Below are positions 26,508 to 34,989 of a stretch of DNA of 64,000 nucleotides, in pieces; position 1 is the first letter of the stretch, and each line of letters begins with the position of its first letter. Both the position numbers and the translations under genes were made by a program. The stretch covers positions 1 to 64,000 of the forward strand of contig CAYQKY010000015.1 in assembly GCA_964418125.1 (NCBI GenBank). The letters run 5' to 3'. Source of the stretch: JACJXW01 sp964418125 (GTDB lineage: Bacteria > Bacteroidota > Bacteroidia > Chitinophagales > Saprospiraceae). The notes below the pieces were generated by a model. That model was not told the DNA's origin, made no database searches, and saw nothing but the letters and a program-made list of their open reading frames with translations.

Positions 26508-27812
26508 ATGCTCTATCCTATCGTAAGGCCAATTGCCAGGCTCGGCCTCCTGGCCTTTTACCGAAAGATCTATCTGTCCAATGCCGAGCGCATACCCCGG
26601 AAGGAGGCGGTGATCCTGGCCGCCAACCATCCCACAGCCTTTCTCGAACCCTGCATTCTGGCCTGTTTTCTCAGCCGTCCGCTTTATTTTCTTGCCCGGG
26701 GCGACCTTTTTAAACAGGGCATCTACGCCAGTTTGCTCAAAGGGCTGAACATTCTTCCCGTTTTTCGCCTCAAAGACGGTGGGTATGGTAAACTGAAAGA
26801 TAATTATTCGACCTTTGAGGCTTGCTATAACGCCCTGGCCAAACGCAAAGTGATCATGATCCTGGCGGAGGGGCGCACCAAGCAGGAGAAGCGCCTGGGC
26901 GGGTTGCAGAAAGGTACGGCCCGTATTGCACTGGGAACTCTGGAACGCCACCCCGGAGACCTGGAAGAGGTTTTTATCGTTCCCGTCGGGGTGAATTTCA
27001 CCTATGCCGACCAGCCCCGTTCGGAAGTGATGATCGATTTCGGAAAGCCCATTCCGGCCAGCCGTTTTCTGGATGAGTTTGAAGAGAATGCCAACCAGGG
27101 AATGGCTTCTTTGACCACTCTCCTGCGTAGCAAACTTGAAGAAAGTATGGTCATTATCGATGACCCTAAGGATGATGAACTGGTGGAACATTTGCACCGG
27201 ATCTTCAGGAATGAAAACCCGCAGCCTCAAATGCCGGCCATTGCTTACCACCCGGGGCCTCTGAAAATGGAGCGGCAGGTGGCGGAAACCGTGAACCGGT
27301 TGCCTGAAAAGGAAAAAAAGGCATTATACCAAAAAACTGCCGCCTATTTTTCAGAATTAGATAGCTACGGTATTGACGACCAGGCCTTGGTGGGTAAGGA
27401 TCAGGATACGGCGGCCAACCGGGCCTTACTCGTCATGGGCTTTCCCTTTTTCGCACTGGGTTACCTTTGGAACTATCCGCCGGCCTGGCTGGCAAAATAT
27501 ATCTCCGACACTCAGGTGGAAACACTGGAGTTCAAGGCTCCGGTGCGCTGGGCTGCCAACCTCGGAACTCATCTCGTTTATGTTTTGGCCTGGATCCTGA
27601 TTTCGGCATTTTCCGGCGCCTGGGTTATCATTCCCATCATTGCAGCCTTGTTATTGATGGGATATCTTGCTCTCTACTATATGGAATTTCGCAGGCGCTA
27701 CCGGAAAAGCCGAAGGCTGAACCGCCTTTCGGAAGAAGTAAGGGCAGAATTGCGGAACACTCGGTCAGAGATCCTGCAGTCGTTTAAAAAAATGGAGGCG
27801 AGCTATGCCTGA
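26508..27812 (+). CDS. PlsC-like lysophospholipid acyltransferase
   Basis: A 434-residue protein. An acyltransferase domain covers about 20-230. Its motif I is NHPTAFLEP, with the acidic residue as Glu and displaced compared with the NHX4D consensus, as in some GPAT-like bacterial forms. Motif III is ILAEGRTKQEKRLGGLQKG, and IVPVGVNFTY forms motif IV. A membrane hairpin follows near residues 308-325 and 345-390. It probably acylates glycerol-3-phosphate, lysophosphatidate or another lipid at the inner membrane. The substrate is not determinable. Confidence 0.8.
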   Translation: MLYPIVRPIARLGLLAFYRKIYLSNAERIPRKEAVILAANHPTAFLEPCILACFLSRPLYFLARGDLFKQGIYASLLKGLNILPVFRLKDGGYGKLKDNYSTFEACYNALAKRKVIMILAEGRTKQEKRLGGLQKGTARIALGTLERHPGDLEEVFIVPVGVNFTYADQPRSEVMIDFGKPIPASRFLDEFEENANQGMASLTTLLRSKLEESMVIIDDPKDDELVEHLHRIFRNENPQPQMPAIAYHPGPLKMERQVAETVNRLPEKEKKALYQKTAAYFSELDSYGIDDQALVGKDQDTAANRALLVMGFPFFALGYLWNYPPAWLAKYISDTQVETLEFKAPVRWAANLGTHLVYVLAWILISAFSGAWVIIPIIAALLLMGYLALYYMEFRRRYRKSRRLNRLSEEVRAELRNTRSEILQSFKKMEASYA

Positions 27813-27827
27813 GATAAACCGTCTGTT

Positions 27828-27932
27828 TTAAAATTCTTTATTGCCTTTGTGAAACCTTTTGTCCAGGTCTCCCGCAAGGCCAAGGAGGAAGATATAGAAG
27901 AAGATTATACCTGCGATAAGGAGTAAGTTCAT
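27828..27932 (-). CDS. Putative 34-residue single-helix membrane peptide
   Basis: The minus strand reads ATG (27932) to TAA (27828). It encodes MNLLLIAGIIFFYIFLLGLAG followed by a charged tail DLDKRFHKGNKEF. This is one membrane helix with a cytoplasmic basic tail. It lies just inside the convergent gap after the acyltransferase gene. No strong ribosome-binding site is visible, but Bacteroidota often lack one. The hydrophobic/charged pattern argues for a real gene; function unknown. Confidence 0.45.
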   Translation of the reverse strand: MNLLLIAGIIFFYIFLLGLAGDLDKRFHKGNKEF

Positions 27933-28023
27933 GGGTGTGGTTTTTTATCCGGATTTAGCCGGTAGGAAACGTAATCTGTCGGGGATATGTTCCGAATATC
28001 CGGCCTGATAACAGGCTCTTAAC

Positions 28024-28048
28024 AAAAAAACTGCCCCCGGAGGGGCAG
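28024..28048 (-). terminator. Intrinsic terminator of the Asp-rich lipoprotein gene
   Basis: A 7-bp perfect stem, CTGCCCC (28031-28037) and GGGGCAG (28042-28048). On the minus strand it is followed by a run of seven Ts. Confidence 0.85.
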
Positions 28049-28088
28049 TCGTAGTTTGGGTATGTAAATAGAAGGGGAATCGGATATC

Positions 28089-29153
28089 TTACGGGCAGAT
28101 CAACCCACCGCTTTCATCAAAAACGGCGTCGAGATCGTCGTCATCTCCCGGTTCTTCCAGTTCGACCCAGTATTGTTTACTTCCATCTTCAAATAAAAGC
28201 TCTTTTACATCATCATCGTCATCGATGCTATAGCCGGGAAATTCACTCGCAATGGCGTCAAGAACCGCTTGCGGAAGGCCTTGCTCATCGATTTCTACAG
28301 CTGAGAACAGAAAGTTGCCATCGGTGTCGAAATACAGCCTGAACGATTCGTTTTCCAGTTCGACCTCAAGAGCCAGCGTGCCGTCGCAAAGGCGCTCATC
28401 GTCAATTTCATCCACTTCAGCGCCGGGATGGTTGGCCTGAAGGTAATCTGCAACGAAGCCGGGGACGTCGTCATCGTCCCCATCGCCGTCCCCGTCGTCG
28501 TCATCGTCTCCGTCGTCATCGTCATCGTCATCGTCCCCGTCGTCGTCATCGTCTCCGTCGTCATCGTCCCCGTCATCGTCTCCGTCTCCGTCGTCGTCGT
28601 CATCGCCATCATCATCGTCGCGGCAAAGGAAGTCGCCAGCTTCGGAGAAATATAATTCAATGTCATCTGACAGATCCACTTCGAAGAAACTCATACCATA
28701 TTCCACTTCGATCTCTGCATCCTCGATGGGGATATCGGGATAATTGGTTTCAATATATTCCAGGACAGCATCAGGCAGGTCATCAATGGCGACACTCTGG
28801 CTGGAGATATCGTCACCGAAAGAAATCACACTGCCGTCCGCTTCAAAGTAGAATTCGATCTCATCATCTTCAAATTCGATCTCGATACCAAAACGCGTCT
28901 CTCCCGAGTCCAGGAATTCCTCGATATCATCGAAACTGAACCCCGGGTAGTTTTCAGATAAATAGTTGCGGATCTCATCCGGGAGATCGTCCGGAGAGAT
29001 GTCAATACCGTCTTCACAAGGAGTGAAAACGCCGCTCGGGTTGGCCCCCAGGGGGCCGTCGCCCGGATTGAAGCCAAGGTCGTCTTCAGGATTACAAGCG
29101 GCCAGGAAAAACAGGGCGCTCAGAAGGAAAGCGCTGAAAGGAATCTTTGTCAT
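28089..29153 (-). CDS. PepSY-like lipoprotein with long Asp/Gly tract
   Basis: A 354-residue lipoprotein. The signal ends with lipobox LAAC (Cys about 20). Four related units of about 55-60 residues (DLPDEIRNYLSENYPG..., DLPDAVLEYIETNYPD..., VPGFVADYLQANHPG..., GLPQAVLDAIASEFPG...) look like PepSY-like repeats of the BLIP-like periplasmic family. Units 2 and 3 are separated by an about 50-residue run of only Asp and Gly, a likely calcium-binding or spacer tract. It starts 27 bp after the T9SS protein gene (29181-30296) and is probably cotranscribed with it. Exact function unknown. Confidence 0.85.
   Translation of the reverse strand: MTKIPFSAFLLSALFFLAACNPEDDLGFNPGDGPLGANPSGVFTPCEDGIDISPDDLPDEIRNYLSENYPGFSFDDIEEFLDSGETRFGIEIEFEDDEIEFYFEADGSVISFGDDISSQSVAIDDLPDAVLEYIETNYPDIPIEDAEIEVEYGMSFFEVDLSDDIELYFSEAGDFLCRDDDDGDDDDDGDGDDDGDDDDGDDDDDGDDDDDDDDGDDDDDGDGDGDDDDVPGFVADYLQANHPGAEVDEIDDERLCDGTLALEVELENESFRLYFDTDGNFLFSAVEIDEQGLPQAVLDAIASEFPGYSIDDDDDVKELLFEDGSKQYWVELEEPGDDDDLDAVFDESGGLICP
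28466..28620. repeat. GAC/GAT/GGC trinucleotide tract coding for Asp-Gly
   Basis: An imperfect triplet repeat (GTC, ATC and occasionally GCC or CCC on the plus strand) encodes the Asp/Gly run of the neighbouring lipoprotein. It is in frame throughout. Such tracts change length easily by slippage in steps of three bases. Confidence 0.85.
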
Positions 29154-29180
29154 AGCACAGAATTATTTTGGTTAAACTAT

Positions 29181-30296
29181 TTAAAGGATCACAATTTTTT
29201 TTCTGAATACACCTTCGCCGGCCCTTCCGATAAGCCAGTACATTCCGGAAGGAAGGCCGGAGGCATCAGCCCGGTAGGCTGGGCCTTGTATTTGCCGCAG
29301 GTTCAAAGGAATGCCCCGGCCCAGGGCGTCGAAAAGCAAAATCTCTCGGAGCTCCGAATCACACTGTATATGGAAAACTCCGGAAGCCGGGTTGGGATAT
29401 ACTTTCACCTCGGCTGAAGCATGGCTGTTTGAGGTATTTAACAACGCGCTGTCCTTGGCAATGATAATGGTAGCCGTGTCAGGAGCGGTTGCATAGGTGG
29501 TGAAGCCGTCTCCGATCAGAAGTATGCTGTCGATCCGTAGCTGGAAGGTATCTACTTCCAGCCCGACGATTATGTCTTCGATGACGATAGAGAATTTACC
29601 TACCTCTCCAAAACCGCCCCCCTGCGCCTGCTGGTTGGTGCGTGTGATAGCGACCTGAGCCTTACCGGGGTTTTCATCGTCGTCGTGGAAGAAATATTCT
29701 ATTTTCGGGGATGCAATCCAGCTCTCGCCTTCCGGGGAGAACTCAAACTCAAAAGCATCGTCACCCCCGAGCAATTCTGTATCGTAGCTGAGGAGTAAGG
29801 CGACTCCGTAAAAGCTAGGTATGGGAAGCCCCTGGGCCCCCAGGCTGAGGTTAATGTCAATCTCAGCGCCGGGTTGCACCACAGTGGCGCTGGGAGTAAG
29901 GAATGCCTGCGGATCATTACCCGCGATACCATTGGCGAAGCCGTCGGGCAGTATGAGGCCGTGAGTTCTGCCGAAGTTGTCTTCAATACCACTATCAAGA
30001 TCAGCATCGTCAACAACCCCATCTCCGTTACAGTCGGCGTAAGCATAATTCAGGCCGTTCGGGAAAGACTGGCTCCAGGGAACAGGAAGGGCCTGAGCTT
30101 CCCAATCGGTAGCGGGGTCGGTTCTCGGATCCCCCATGCTTCCGTAGGCCTGCCCCAGGTAGAGAAGGTCTACGGCGTTGACTATGCCGTTATTGTTAAT
30201 ATCGCCGGGCCAGAGCTCCTGGGCCCTGGCAGGGATAAATACAATAGAATAGGCAAGGCTGGCTACCCAAACAAGGAACGAGGTCTTTTTTCCCAT
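29181..30296 (-). CDS. Secreted T9SS protein with dockerin-like calcium loops
   Basis: A 371-residue protein. A signal peptide (about 1-25) precedes two dockerin-type calcium-loop segments, PGDINNNGIVNAVDLLYLGQ and DCNGDGVVDDADLDSG (about 30-110). A cohesin-like beta-sandwich (about 130-280) follows. The end (about 298-371; VYPNPASGVFHIQ...LFDALGRGIPL...GLPSGMYWL) is a type A Por secretion C-terminal sorting domain. It is probably exported through T9SS and attached to the surface. A very good promoter lies upstream, and the PepSY-like lipoprotein gene follows at 27 bp. Confidence 0.85.
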   Translation of the reverse strand: MGKKTSFLVWVASLAYSIVFIPARAQELWPGDINNNGIVNAVDLLYLGQAYGSMGDPRTDPATDWEAQALPVPWSQSFPNGLNYAYADCNGDGVVDDADLDSGIEDNFGRTHGLILPDGFANGIAGNDPQAFLTPSATVVQPGAEIDINLSLGAQGLPIPSFYGVALLLSYDTELLGGDDAFEFEFSPEGESWIASPKIEYFFHDDDENPGKAQVAITRTNQQAQGGGFGEVGKFSIVIEDIIVGLEVDTFQLRIDSILLIGDGFTTYATAPDTATIIIAKDSALLNTSNSHASAEVKVYPNPASGVFHIQCDSELREILLFDALGRGIPLNLRQIQGPAYRADASGLPSGMYWLIGRAGEGVFRKKIVIL

Positions 30297-30326
30297 TATC
30301 CGATTGCTTTATTTCTCATGACAATA

Positions 30327-30358
30327 CAAACATAAGGGGTAACAACTATCCTATCAAA
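30327..30358 (-). promoter_or_regulatory. Bacteroidota-type promoter of the 29181-30296 gene
   Basis: On the minus strand TTTG (30358-30355), a 20-bp spacer and TATGTTTG (30334-30327) match the -33/-7 consensus with ideal spacing. The leader to the ATG at 30296 would be about 25 nt. Confidence 0.75.
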
Positions 30359-30569
30359 TACACTTTTTTTAGTTTGTCAGGCGAACAAAACGGTTGTGGT
30401 ATTGCTTTTTGAAAGTATGTACCCCAGAAAACCCTTGATTTAAAAATATTTGGCACAAACAGTTTATTTTGTTTTGTATATGAATATAGTTTTTGTCGGG
30501 AGAAATTTGAAAAATGACAAGGCAGGGAAAAGAGAAGACAGGGGGGGAAGCAAATAATTCAACGGTAAA

Positions 30570-31994
30570 ATGAATAAAAGCAAACTGGTAAAGGCTTTAC
30601 GGGTAATGGATGAAAAGGAGGTTGCCCGCCTGCGGAAGTTTGTGAGCTCTCCGTATTTCAATGAGCGGGAAGAATTATTTCGTTTGCTCGGGTTCCTGCT
30701 CGGTTTTTGGCCGGGCTTTTCGAGTGATAAGCTGAGCAAACAGGCATGTCATGAGGCGGTGTTTCCCGGACAACCCTACGAAGATAAACGGTTTCGTTAC
30801 CTGGCCAGCAGCCTGTATCAACTGGTGGAACGGTTTTTGGTGGTAGAACGCCAGGCACAGGAAACCCTGCGTAATGAGATCCTGCTGATGGACCATTTGT
30901 CAAACCGCCAACTGAATAAGGGCTACCGGCAAAGCCAGCGCCGGATGAGGCGGTATATGAAGCAGGAGAAAGCCCGCAACAGTGAATATTTTCTCAGGCA
31001 GCTCCAATGGGCTGAAGTTGAAGAGCGCCATTTTGAGCGGCAGCGGCTCCGGCAGTACGATGCCAGCATCCAACGGGCGGCCGACAACCTGGACCGCTAT
31101 TATTACCTGCGGCGGCTACAGTTCGCCTGTGGCATGCTCGACCGGCAAACGATCATTAAGGGAGACTATGGCCTGAACATTTCCAGCCAGTGGCTGATCC
31201 ATCTGCAGCATTGCCGGTTCTTCGGAGAGCCGGTTATCGAATTGTATTTTACCATTCTCCAGGCTTTGCTCGATGAGGATGACGAGGCGCATTTCGGCCG
31301 GCTTGAAGCTATGCTTGCCCATCATTCCGCCGGTATTGCCAACGAAAGCCTGAAAAATATTTACCTTTTTGCCATCAATTATTGCGCGCGCAAAATACGG
31401 CAGGGGAAGGAAGGATACATCAGCCGTGCCCTGCAGCTTTATCTGGATGGCATTGAGAGTGAAATACTGATCGATAACGGCCATTTGTCTCCCTGGGCAT
31501 TTACCAACGTGGTAAAACTGGCCCTTCGCCTGCAGCGCTACCACTGGATAGAGCATTTTATTCAGCGTTACGCTCCGTCCCTGCCGGAGAATTTCCGGGA
31601 AAACGCATTACATTATAACCTGGCGGAACTCTACTATTACACCAACCGCTATGAAGATGCACAGGCCCACCTCAATCAGGTGGCCTTTTCGGATATGAAC
31701 TATTATCTCGGCGCCCGGGTCATTCTGGCCAAGATCTACTACGAAAAAGAAGAAACCGAACCGTTGCTGTCTCTCCTGGCCGCCTTCACTATTTTCCTGA
31801 AGCGGAATAAGCTTATTTCTTCTGATCTGAAACAAACTTTCCTCAACTTTTGCGACATTCTTTTCCATATCGTACGGGGAAAGGGGCGCCGCTGGAAAAA
31901 GTTGGGAGAAAAAATCCGTACTACCCGCCTGCTGACCGACCGGGCGTGGCTGAAGGCTATATATGAAGAAGCTTCCCGGAGCGTCGGGGTGTAA
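30570..31994 (+). CDS. Conserved-looking helical protein of unknown function
   Basis: A 474-residue soluble protein without signal peptide. It is very rich in Arg, Leu and Tyr. The pattern of helix pairs (for example LAELYYYTNRYEDAQAHLNQVAFS and the following VILAKIYYEKEETEPLLSLL, about 348-405) suggests an alpha-solenoid or TPR-like second half. The N-terminal MNKSKLVKALRVMDEKEVARLRKFVSSPYF has no motif I know. It is followed by the lipoprotein phosphatase gene at 41 bp, on the same strand. The function is unknown. Confidence 0.8.
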   Translation: MNKSKLVKALRVMDEKEVARLRKFVSSPYFNEREELFRLLGFLLGFWPGFSSDKLSKQACHEAVFPGQPYEDKRFRYLASSLYQLVERFLVVERQAQETLRNEILLMDHLSNRQLNKGYRQSQRRMRRYMKQEKARNSEYFLRQLQWAEVEERHFERQRLRQYDASIQRAADNLDRYYYLRRLQFACGMLDRQTIIKGDYGLNISSQWLIHLQHCRFFGEPVIELYFTILQALLDEDDEAHFGRLEAMLAHHSAGIANESLKNIYLFAINYCARKIRQGKEGYISRALQLYLDGIESEILIDNGHLSPWAFTNVVKLALRLQRYHWIEHFIQRYAPSLPENFRENALHYNLAELYYYTNRYEDAQAHLNQVAFSDMNYYLGARVILAKIYYEKEETEPLLSLLAAFTIFLKRNKLISSDLKQTFLNFCDILFHIVRGKGRRWKKLGEKIRTTRLLTDRAWLKAIYEEASRSVGV

Positions 31995-32035
31995 AGGAAA
32001 AGTATTAGTTTTATCTTGAATAGAAAAACGAGGCA

Positions 32036-32566
32036 ATGAGAATTTTATTTTGGTTGTTGGCTTTCCTTGTACCAGCGGCCTGTAAACAGCGGCAGCAGGT
32101 ACAAGAAGGGCCTGTGAAGATCACTACTATTATCCTGGTGCGCCATGCTGAAAAAGCCGATGATGGTACGGATGACCCTCCGCTGACGACGGCCGGAGAG
32201 GCTCGGGCGCAACACCTGTCCTTCATGTTGCAGCAATCCGGGATAAAGGCTATTTATTCCACTCCGTTTAAGCGCAACCAGGCTACAGCCGCGCCTTTGG
32301 CTTCCAGGCTTGGGCTGCCGGTTGAGATCTATGATCCCGATCGGAATGTGGTGGACTTTCTGGATGAAGCCCGGCTAAAGAATGCAGGGCAAAAGATCCT
32401 GATCGTAGGCCATTCCAATACCGTTCCGGCCATGCTTAATGCATTGTCCGGTTCAGACACCTACGACAACCTCGCTGAAAATGCCTATAACGACCTCTTT
32501 GTGGTAGAGCGGGCTGGGGAAGCACATCGCATTCTTCATCTGAAGTATTCACCGCCGGGCAGCTGA
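32036..32566 (+). CDS. Histidine phosphatase (phosphoglycerate mutase-like) lipoprotein
   Basis: A 176-residue protein. The lipoprotein signal MRILFWLLAFLVPAAC gives lipid Cys 16. The catalytic RHAEK motif (35-39) and GHSNT near 128 mark the histidine phosphatase (SixA/PGM-like) fold. The substrate is unknown, and the lipobox predicts a membrane-attached, periplasm-facing enzyme. It begins 41 bp after the preceding gene, so cotranscription is plausible. Confidence 0.88.
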   Translation: MRILFWLLAFLVPAACKQRQQVQEGPVKITTIILVRHAEKADDGTDDPPLTTAGEARAQHLSFMLQQSGIKAIYSTPFKRNQATAAPLASRLGLPVEIYDPDRNVVDFLDEARLKNAGQKILIVGHSNTVPAMLNALSGSDTYDNLAENAYNDLFVVERAGEAHRILHLKYSPPGS

Positions 32567-32627
32567 CGATCTATTGATAGCCCGGATTTAAAAGTTGTAT
32601 CCGACTACCTAAACTCAGCTTTTTCCT

Positions 32628-33968
32628 TCACTCCTCTTCCTCCCGGGCCGTTTCCACCATTCCCTCCGGCAGGTTTTTGGAGGCCCGGGCGCCGAGTTCC
32701 CGTATGCGTTCAGCCCGGCCCACAAGAGTGTCGCCATACTTTTTGGAGTCCACCAGTTTGTTCATGGCGTCGTGGTAGGCGCCCTGTGCCTGCTCCAGGC
32801 GCTGGCCGATGCCTTTGAGGTCTTCCACGAAGTTGACGAACTTATCGTAGAGCATGCCACTCTGCCGGGCGATTTCCAGGACGCTGCGCTTCTGCTTTTC
32901 CTGCTTCCAGATGTAGGATACCGTGCGCATGGTGGCGAGTAGGGTAGAGGTGGAAACGATGACGATGTTCTGGTCCAGCGCATCGAGGAAGAGGCGTTCA
33001 TCCTGCTGCACGGCAAGGGCGAAGGCCGGCTCGATGGGAATAAAGAGCAACAGGTAATCCGGAGAGTTGATCTGATAGAGGTGTTGGTAATTTTTGCCGC
33101 TGAGCCCCTTCACGTGATTCCGGATACTGTCGATATGTGCCCTGAGGTGTTGCCGGCGTTCTTTTTCATTCCCGGCCTGAAAGAATCGCTCATAGGCAGA
33201 GAGAGATACCTTAGAGTCTACGACCAGATGTTTGCCTTCCGGCAGGTTGATGACAAAATCGGGGCGTTTGTGCTGTCCGTTATCGGAAAAGCTGGGCTGG
33301 GCTTCATAGTGGATGCCTTTGGCCAGCCCTGCTTTTTCCAGGAGCAGTTCCAACTGAATCTCTCCCCAGTCGCCCTGGGCTTTGTTGTCGCCCTTAAGGG
33401 CGCTGGCCAGGTTGTTGGCGTCGGCGCTAAGTTGCTGGTTGAGCTCCCGGAGATGCTCGATCTCCTTTTTGAGGCTTATCCTGTCCTTGGTTTCCTCGAG
33501 GAACCGCTTTTCCACTCCTTCTTCGAAAGATTTGATCTTTTCCCGCAGCGGGGCAAGTATATTTTCCAATTGCTCCTGGTTCTGCAGGGTGAACTTTCGG
33601 CTTTTCTCCTCCAGCAGCCGGTTGGCCAGGTTCTCGAATTCCATTCGGGAGCGTTCCTGCAGTTTTTCCAGTTCTTCCTTCTGTGACTCGAGTTTGTCTT
33701 CCAGGTTGCGGATGATCTGCTCCTGGCCGGAAAGGCGGCTGCTCAGGATGCGGAGTTCTTCTTCCTTTTCGTGCAGGTCGCCGAGGTAGAGGTCCGCTTG
33801 TTCCTGCAATTGTTGGTACAATACTTTGGGGACATAGGCCTGTTCGACCTCCGCCCTGGGCATCAGGCCATCCTTCTGGCGGATACTGCTGAAGAGCCAC
33901 CCGAGCAGGCCGCCCAGGAGCAGGCCGGTCAGTAAGAAAAGTAAAGGAAGGATAAGGTGTTCCGGCAT
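32628..33968 (-). CDS. rmuC: DNA recombination protein RmuC
   Basis: A 446-residue protein. A membrane segment (about 5-28), a long coiled coil (about 45-190) and the RmuC domain (about 195-425; GDWGEIQLELLLEKAGL, KRPDFVINLPEGKHLVVDSKVSL, LLFIPIEPAFALA) follow in the usual order. RmuC limits inversions and is predicted to act on DNA at structured ends, with a PD-(D/E)XK-like core (here D...DSK). The order and length are normal. It is convergent with the phosphatase gene. Confidence 0.93.
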   Translation of the reverse strand: MPEHLILPLLFLLTGLLLGGLLGWLFSSIRQKDGLMPRAEVEQAYVPKVLYQQLQEQADLYLGDLHEKEEELRILSSRLSGQEQIIRNLEDKLESQKEELEKLQERSRMEFENLANRLLEEKSRKFTLQNQEQLENILAPLREKIKSFEEGVEKRFLEETKDRISLKKEIEHLRELNQQLSADANNLASALKGDNKAQGDWGEIQLELLLEKAGLAKGIHYEAQPSFSDNGQHKRPDFVINLPEGKHLVVDSKVSLSAYERFFQAGNEKERRQHLRAHIDSIRNHVKGLSGKNYQHLYQINSPDYLLLFIPIEPAFALAVQQDERLFLDALDQNIVIVSTSTLLATMRTVSYIWKQEKQKRSVLEIARQSGMLYDKFVNFVEDLKGIGQRLEQAQGAYHDAMNKLVDSKKYGDTLVGRAERIRELGARASKNLPEGMVETAREEEE

Positions 33969-34084
33969 CGTTACAGGGCTTTAAACGTTAAGAGTGTCAT
34001 CAAAAACATTAAAGTGTGTCGCCCTGAAAGTTACAACTTTTCCGGATTCGAAACTATGGAAGCTGTATATTTTAAAAGGAAGGT

Positions 34085-34984
34085 TTATCGGCAGACGATG
34101 AAGCGTTTGGCGTTCGCGGGGAGGCCATTCACCAGCAGCCGCATGATGTAAATACCCGGCTGAAGTTTCAGCCCATGGAGGTTTTCCACCCGGATATCCC
34201 ATTCCTGAATGCCGCCGGCCCGGTTCTGCCCTGTAACCGGGGAGGCAACCAGTTTTCCCTCCAGGCTGAATATTTGCAGGCTTATGGAAGCTCCTTCGGG
34301 CAGATATACCTGTACTTTTCCCTGTTCTGCCATAGGGTTGGGTAAGATGTGGCGGATAACTGGCTTTCCTGGGTAGCGCTCCGGGGCATCCTGGCTGTTG
34401 ATGAGCGGTTCGACATCCAGATAAATATCGGCCACTCCATGCAGGTTGCCCTGAGCATCTTCTGAAAGCGGGATGATGCGTTCGGCAGCATCAGGAGAGG
34501 AAGCCCACGGGTCAGTGGGAATGGAAGTATCTCCTTCAAAGTAGACCTGGGTGGTGAGTTCTGTTTCCGCCGCGCTCACCTTATAGTGGAAATGCCGGGG
34601 GCGGAACTGAGCGCCGTTGAGGTATTTTCCGGGAAGAATGGTTTGGAATGCATACTGCCCGTTGCCATCGCTAAGCACTATCCCCCGGTAGTGATCGTCT
34701 TCGTAGCCTCCGCCGTCGTTGGCATGCCATACATCTACCTTGGCATTTGGCACCGGTGTTTCGCAGTCATTTGCGTATACGGTACCGGTGATGAAAAGGG
34801 GAGTTCCCGGCGCTCCGTCCGGCGCCAGTTGAGCTATTTCCGGCGCACCGGGAAGGTAAAAAGGGCCCAGGATGTCCGGGGTGGTCAGGCACTGCGCCTG
34901 GCTCCGGAAGGCTTTGAGGCCCAGCAGGGATGCAGCACCGGAGACAGATAGCAGGCGCAGGAGTTCGCGGCGTTCAATTTTCAT
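34085..34984 (-). CDS. Intradiol ring-cleavage dioxygenase-like protein with T9SS C-terminal domain
   Basis: A 299-residue protein. The N-terminus (MKIERRELLRLLSVSG) resembles a twin-arginine-like signal. The dioxygenase fold (about 30-190) has DVWHANDGGGYEDDHYRG and ILPGKYLNGAQFRPRHFHYKV, supplying the two Tyr and two His iron ligands of catechol/protocatechuate 3,4-dioxygenases. Residues about 220-299 (LPNPMAEQGKVQVYL...LQPGIYIMRLLVNG) form a T9SS sorting domain. Such a secreted dioxygenase could act on aromatic compounds outside the cell, but the substrate is unknown. The start at 34984 is 5 bp after the TPR gene stop. Confidence 0.85.
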   Translation of the reverse strand: MKIERRELLRLLSVSGAASLLGLKAFRSQAQCLTTPDILGPFYLPGAPEIAQLAPDGAPGTPLFITGTVYANDCETPVPNAKVDVWHANDGGGYEDDHYRGIVLSDGNGQYAFQTILPGKYLNGAQFRPRHFHYKVSAAETELTTQVYFEGDTSIPTDPWASSPDAAERIIPLSEDAQGNLHGVADIYLDVEPLINSQDAPERYPGKPVIRHILPNPMAEQGKVQVYLPEGASISLQIFSLEGKLVASPVTGQNRAGGIQEWDIRVENLHGLKLQPGIYIMRLLVNGLPANAKRFIVCR

Positions 34985-34989
34985 AGGTG

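Noticed and set aside
26241..27251. Minus-strand frame opposite the acyltransferase
   Set aside because: Antisense to a gene with clear acyltransferase motifs; no family features.
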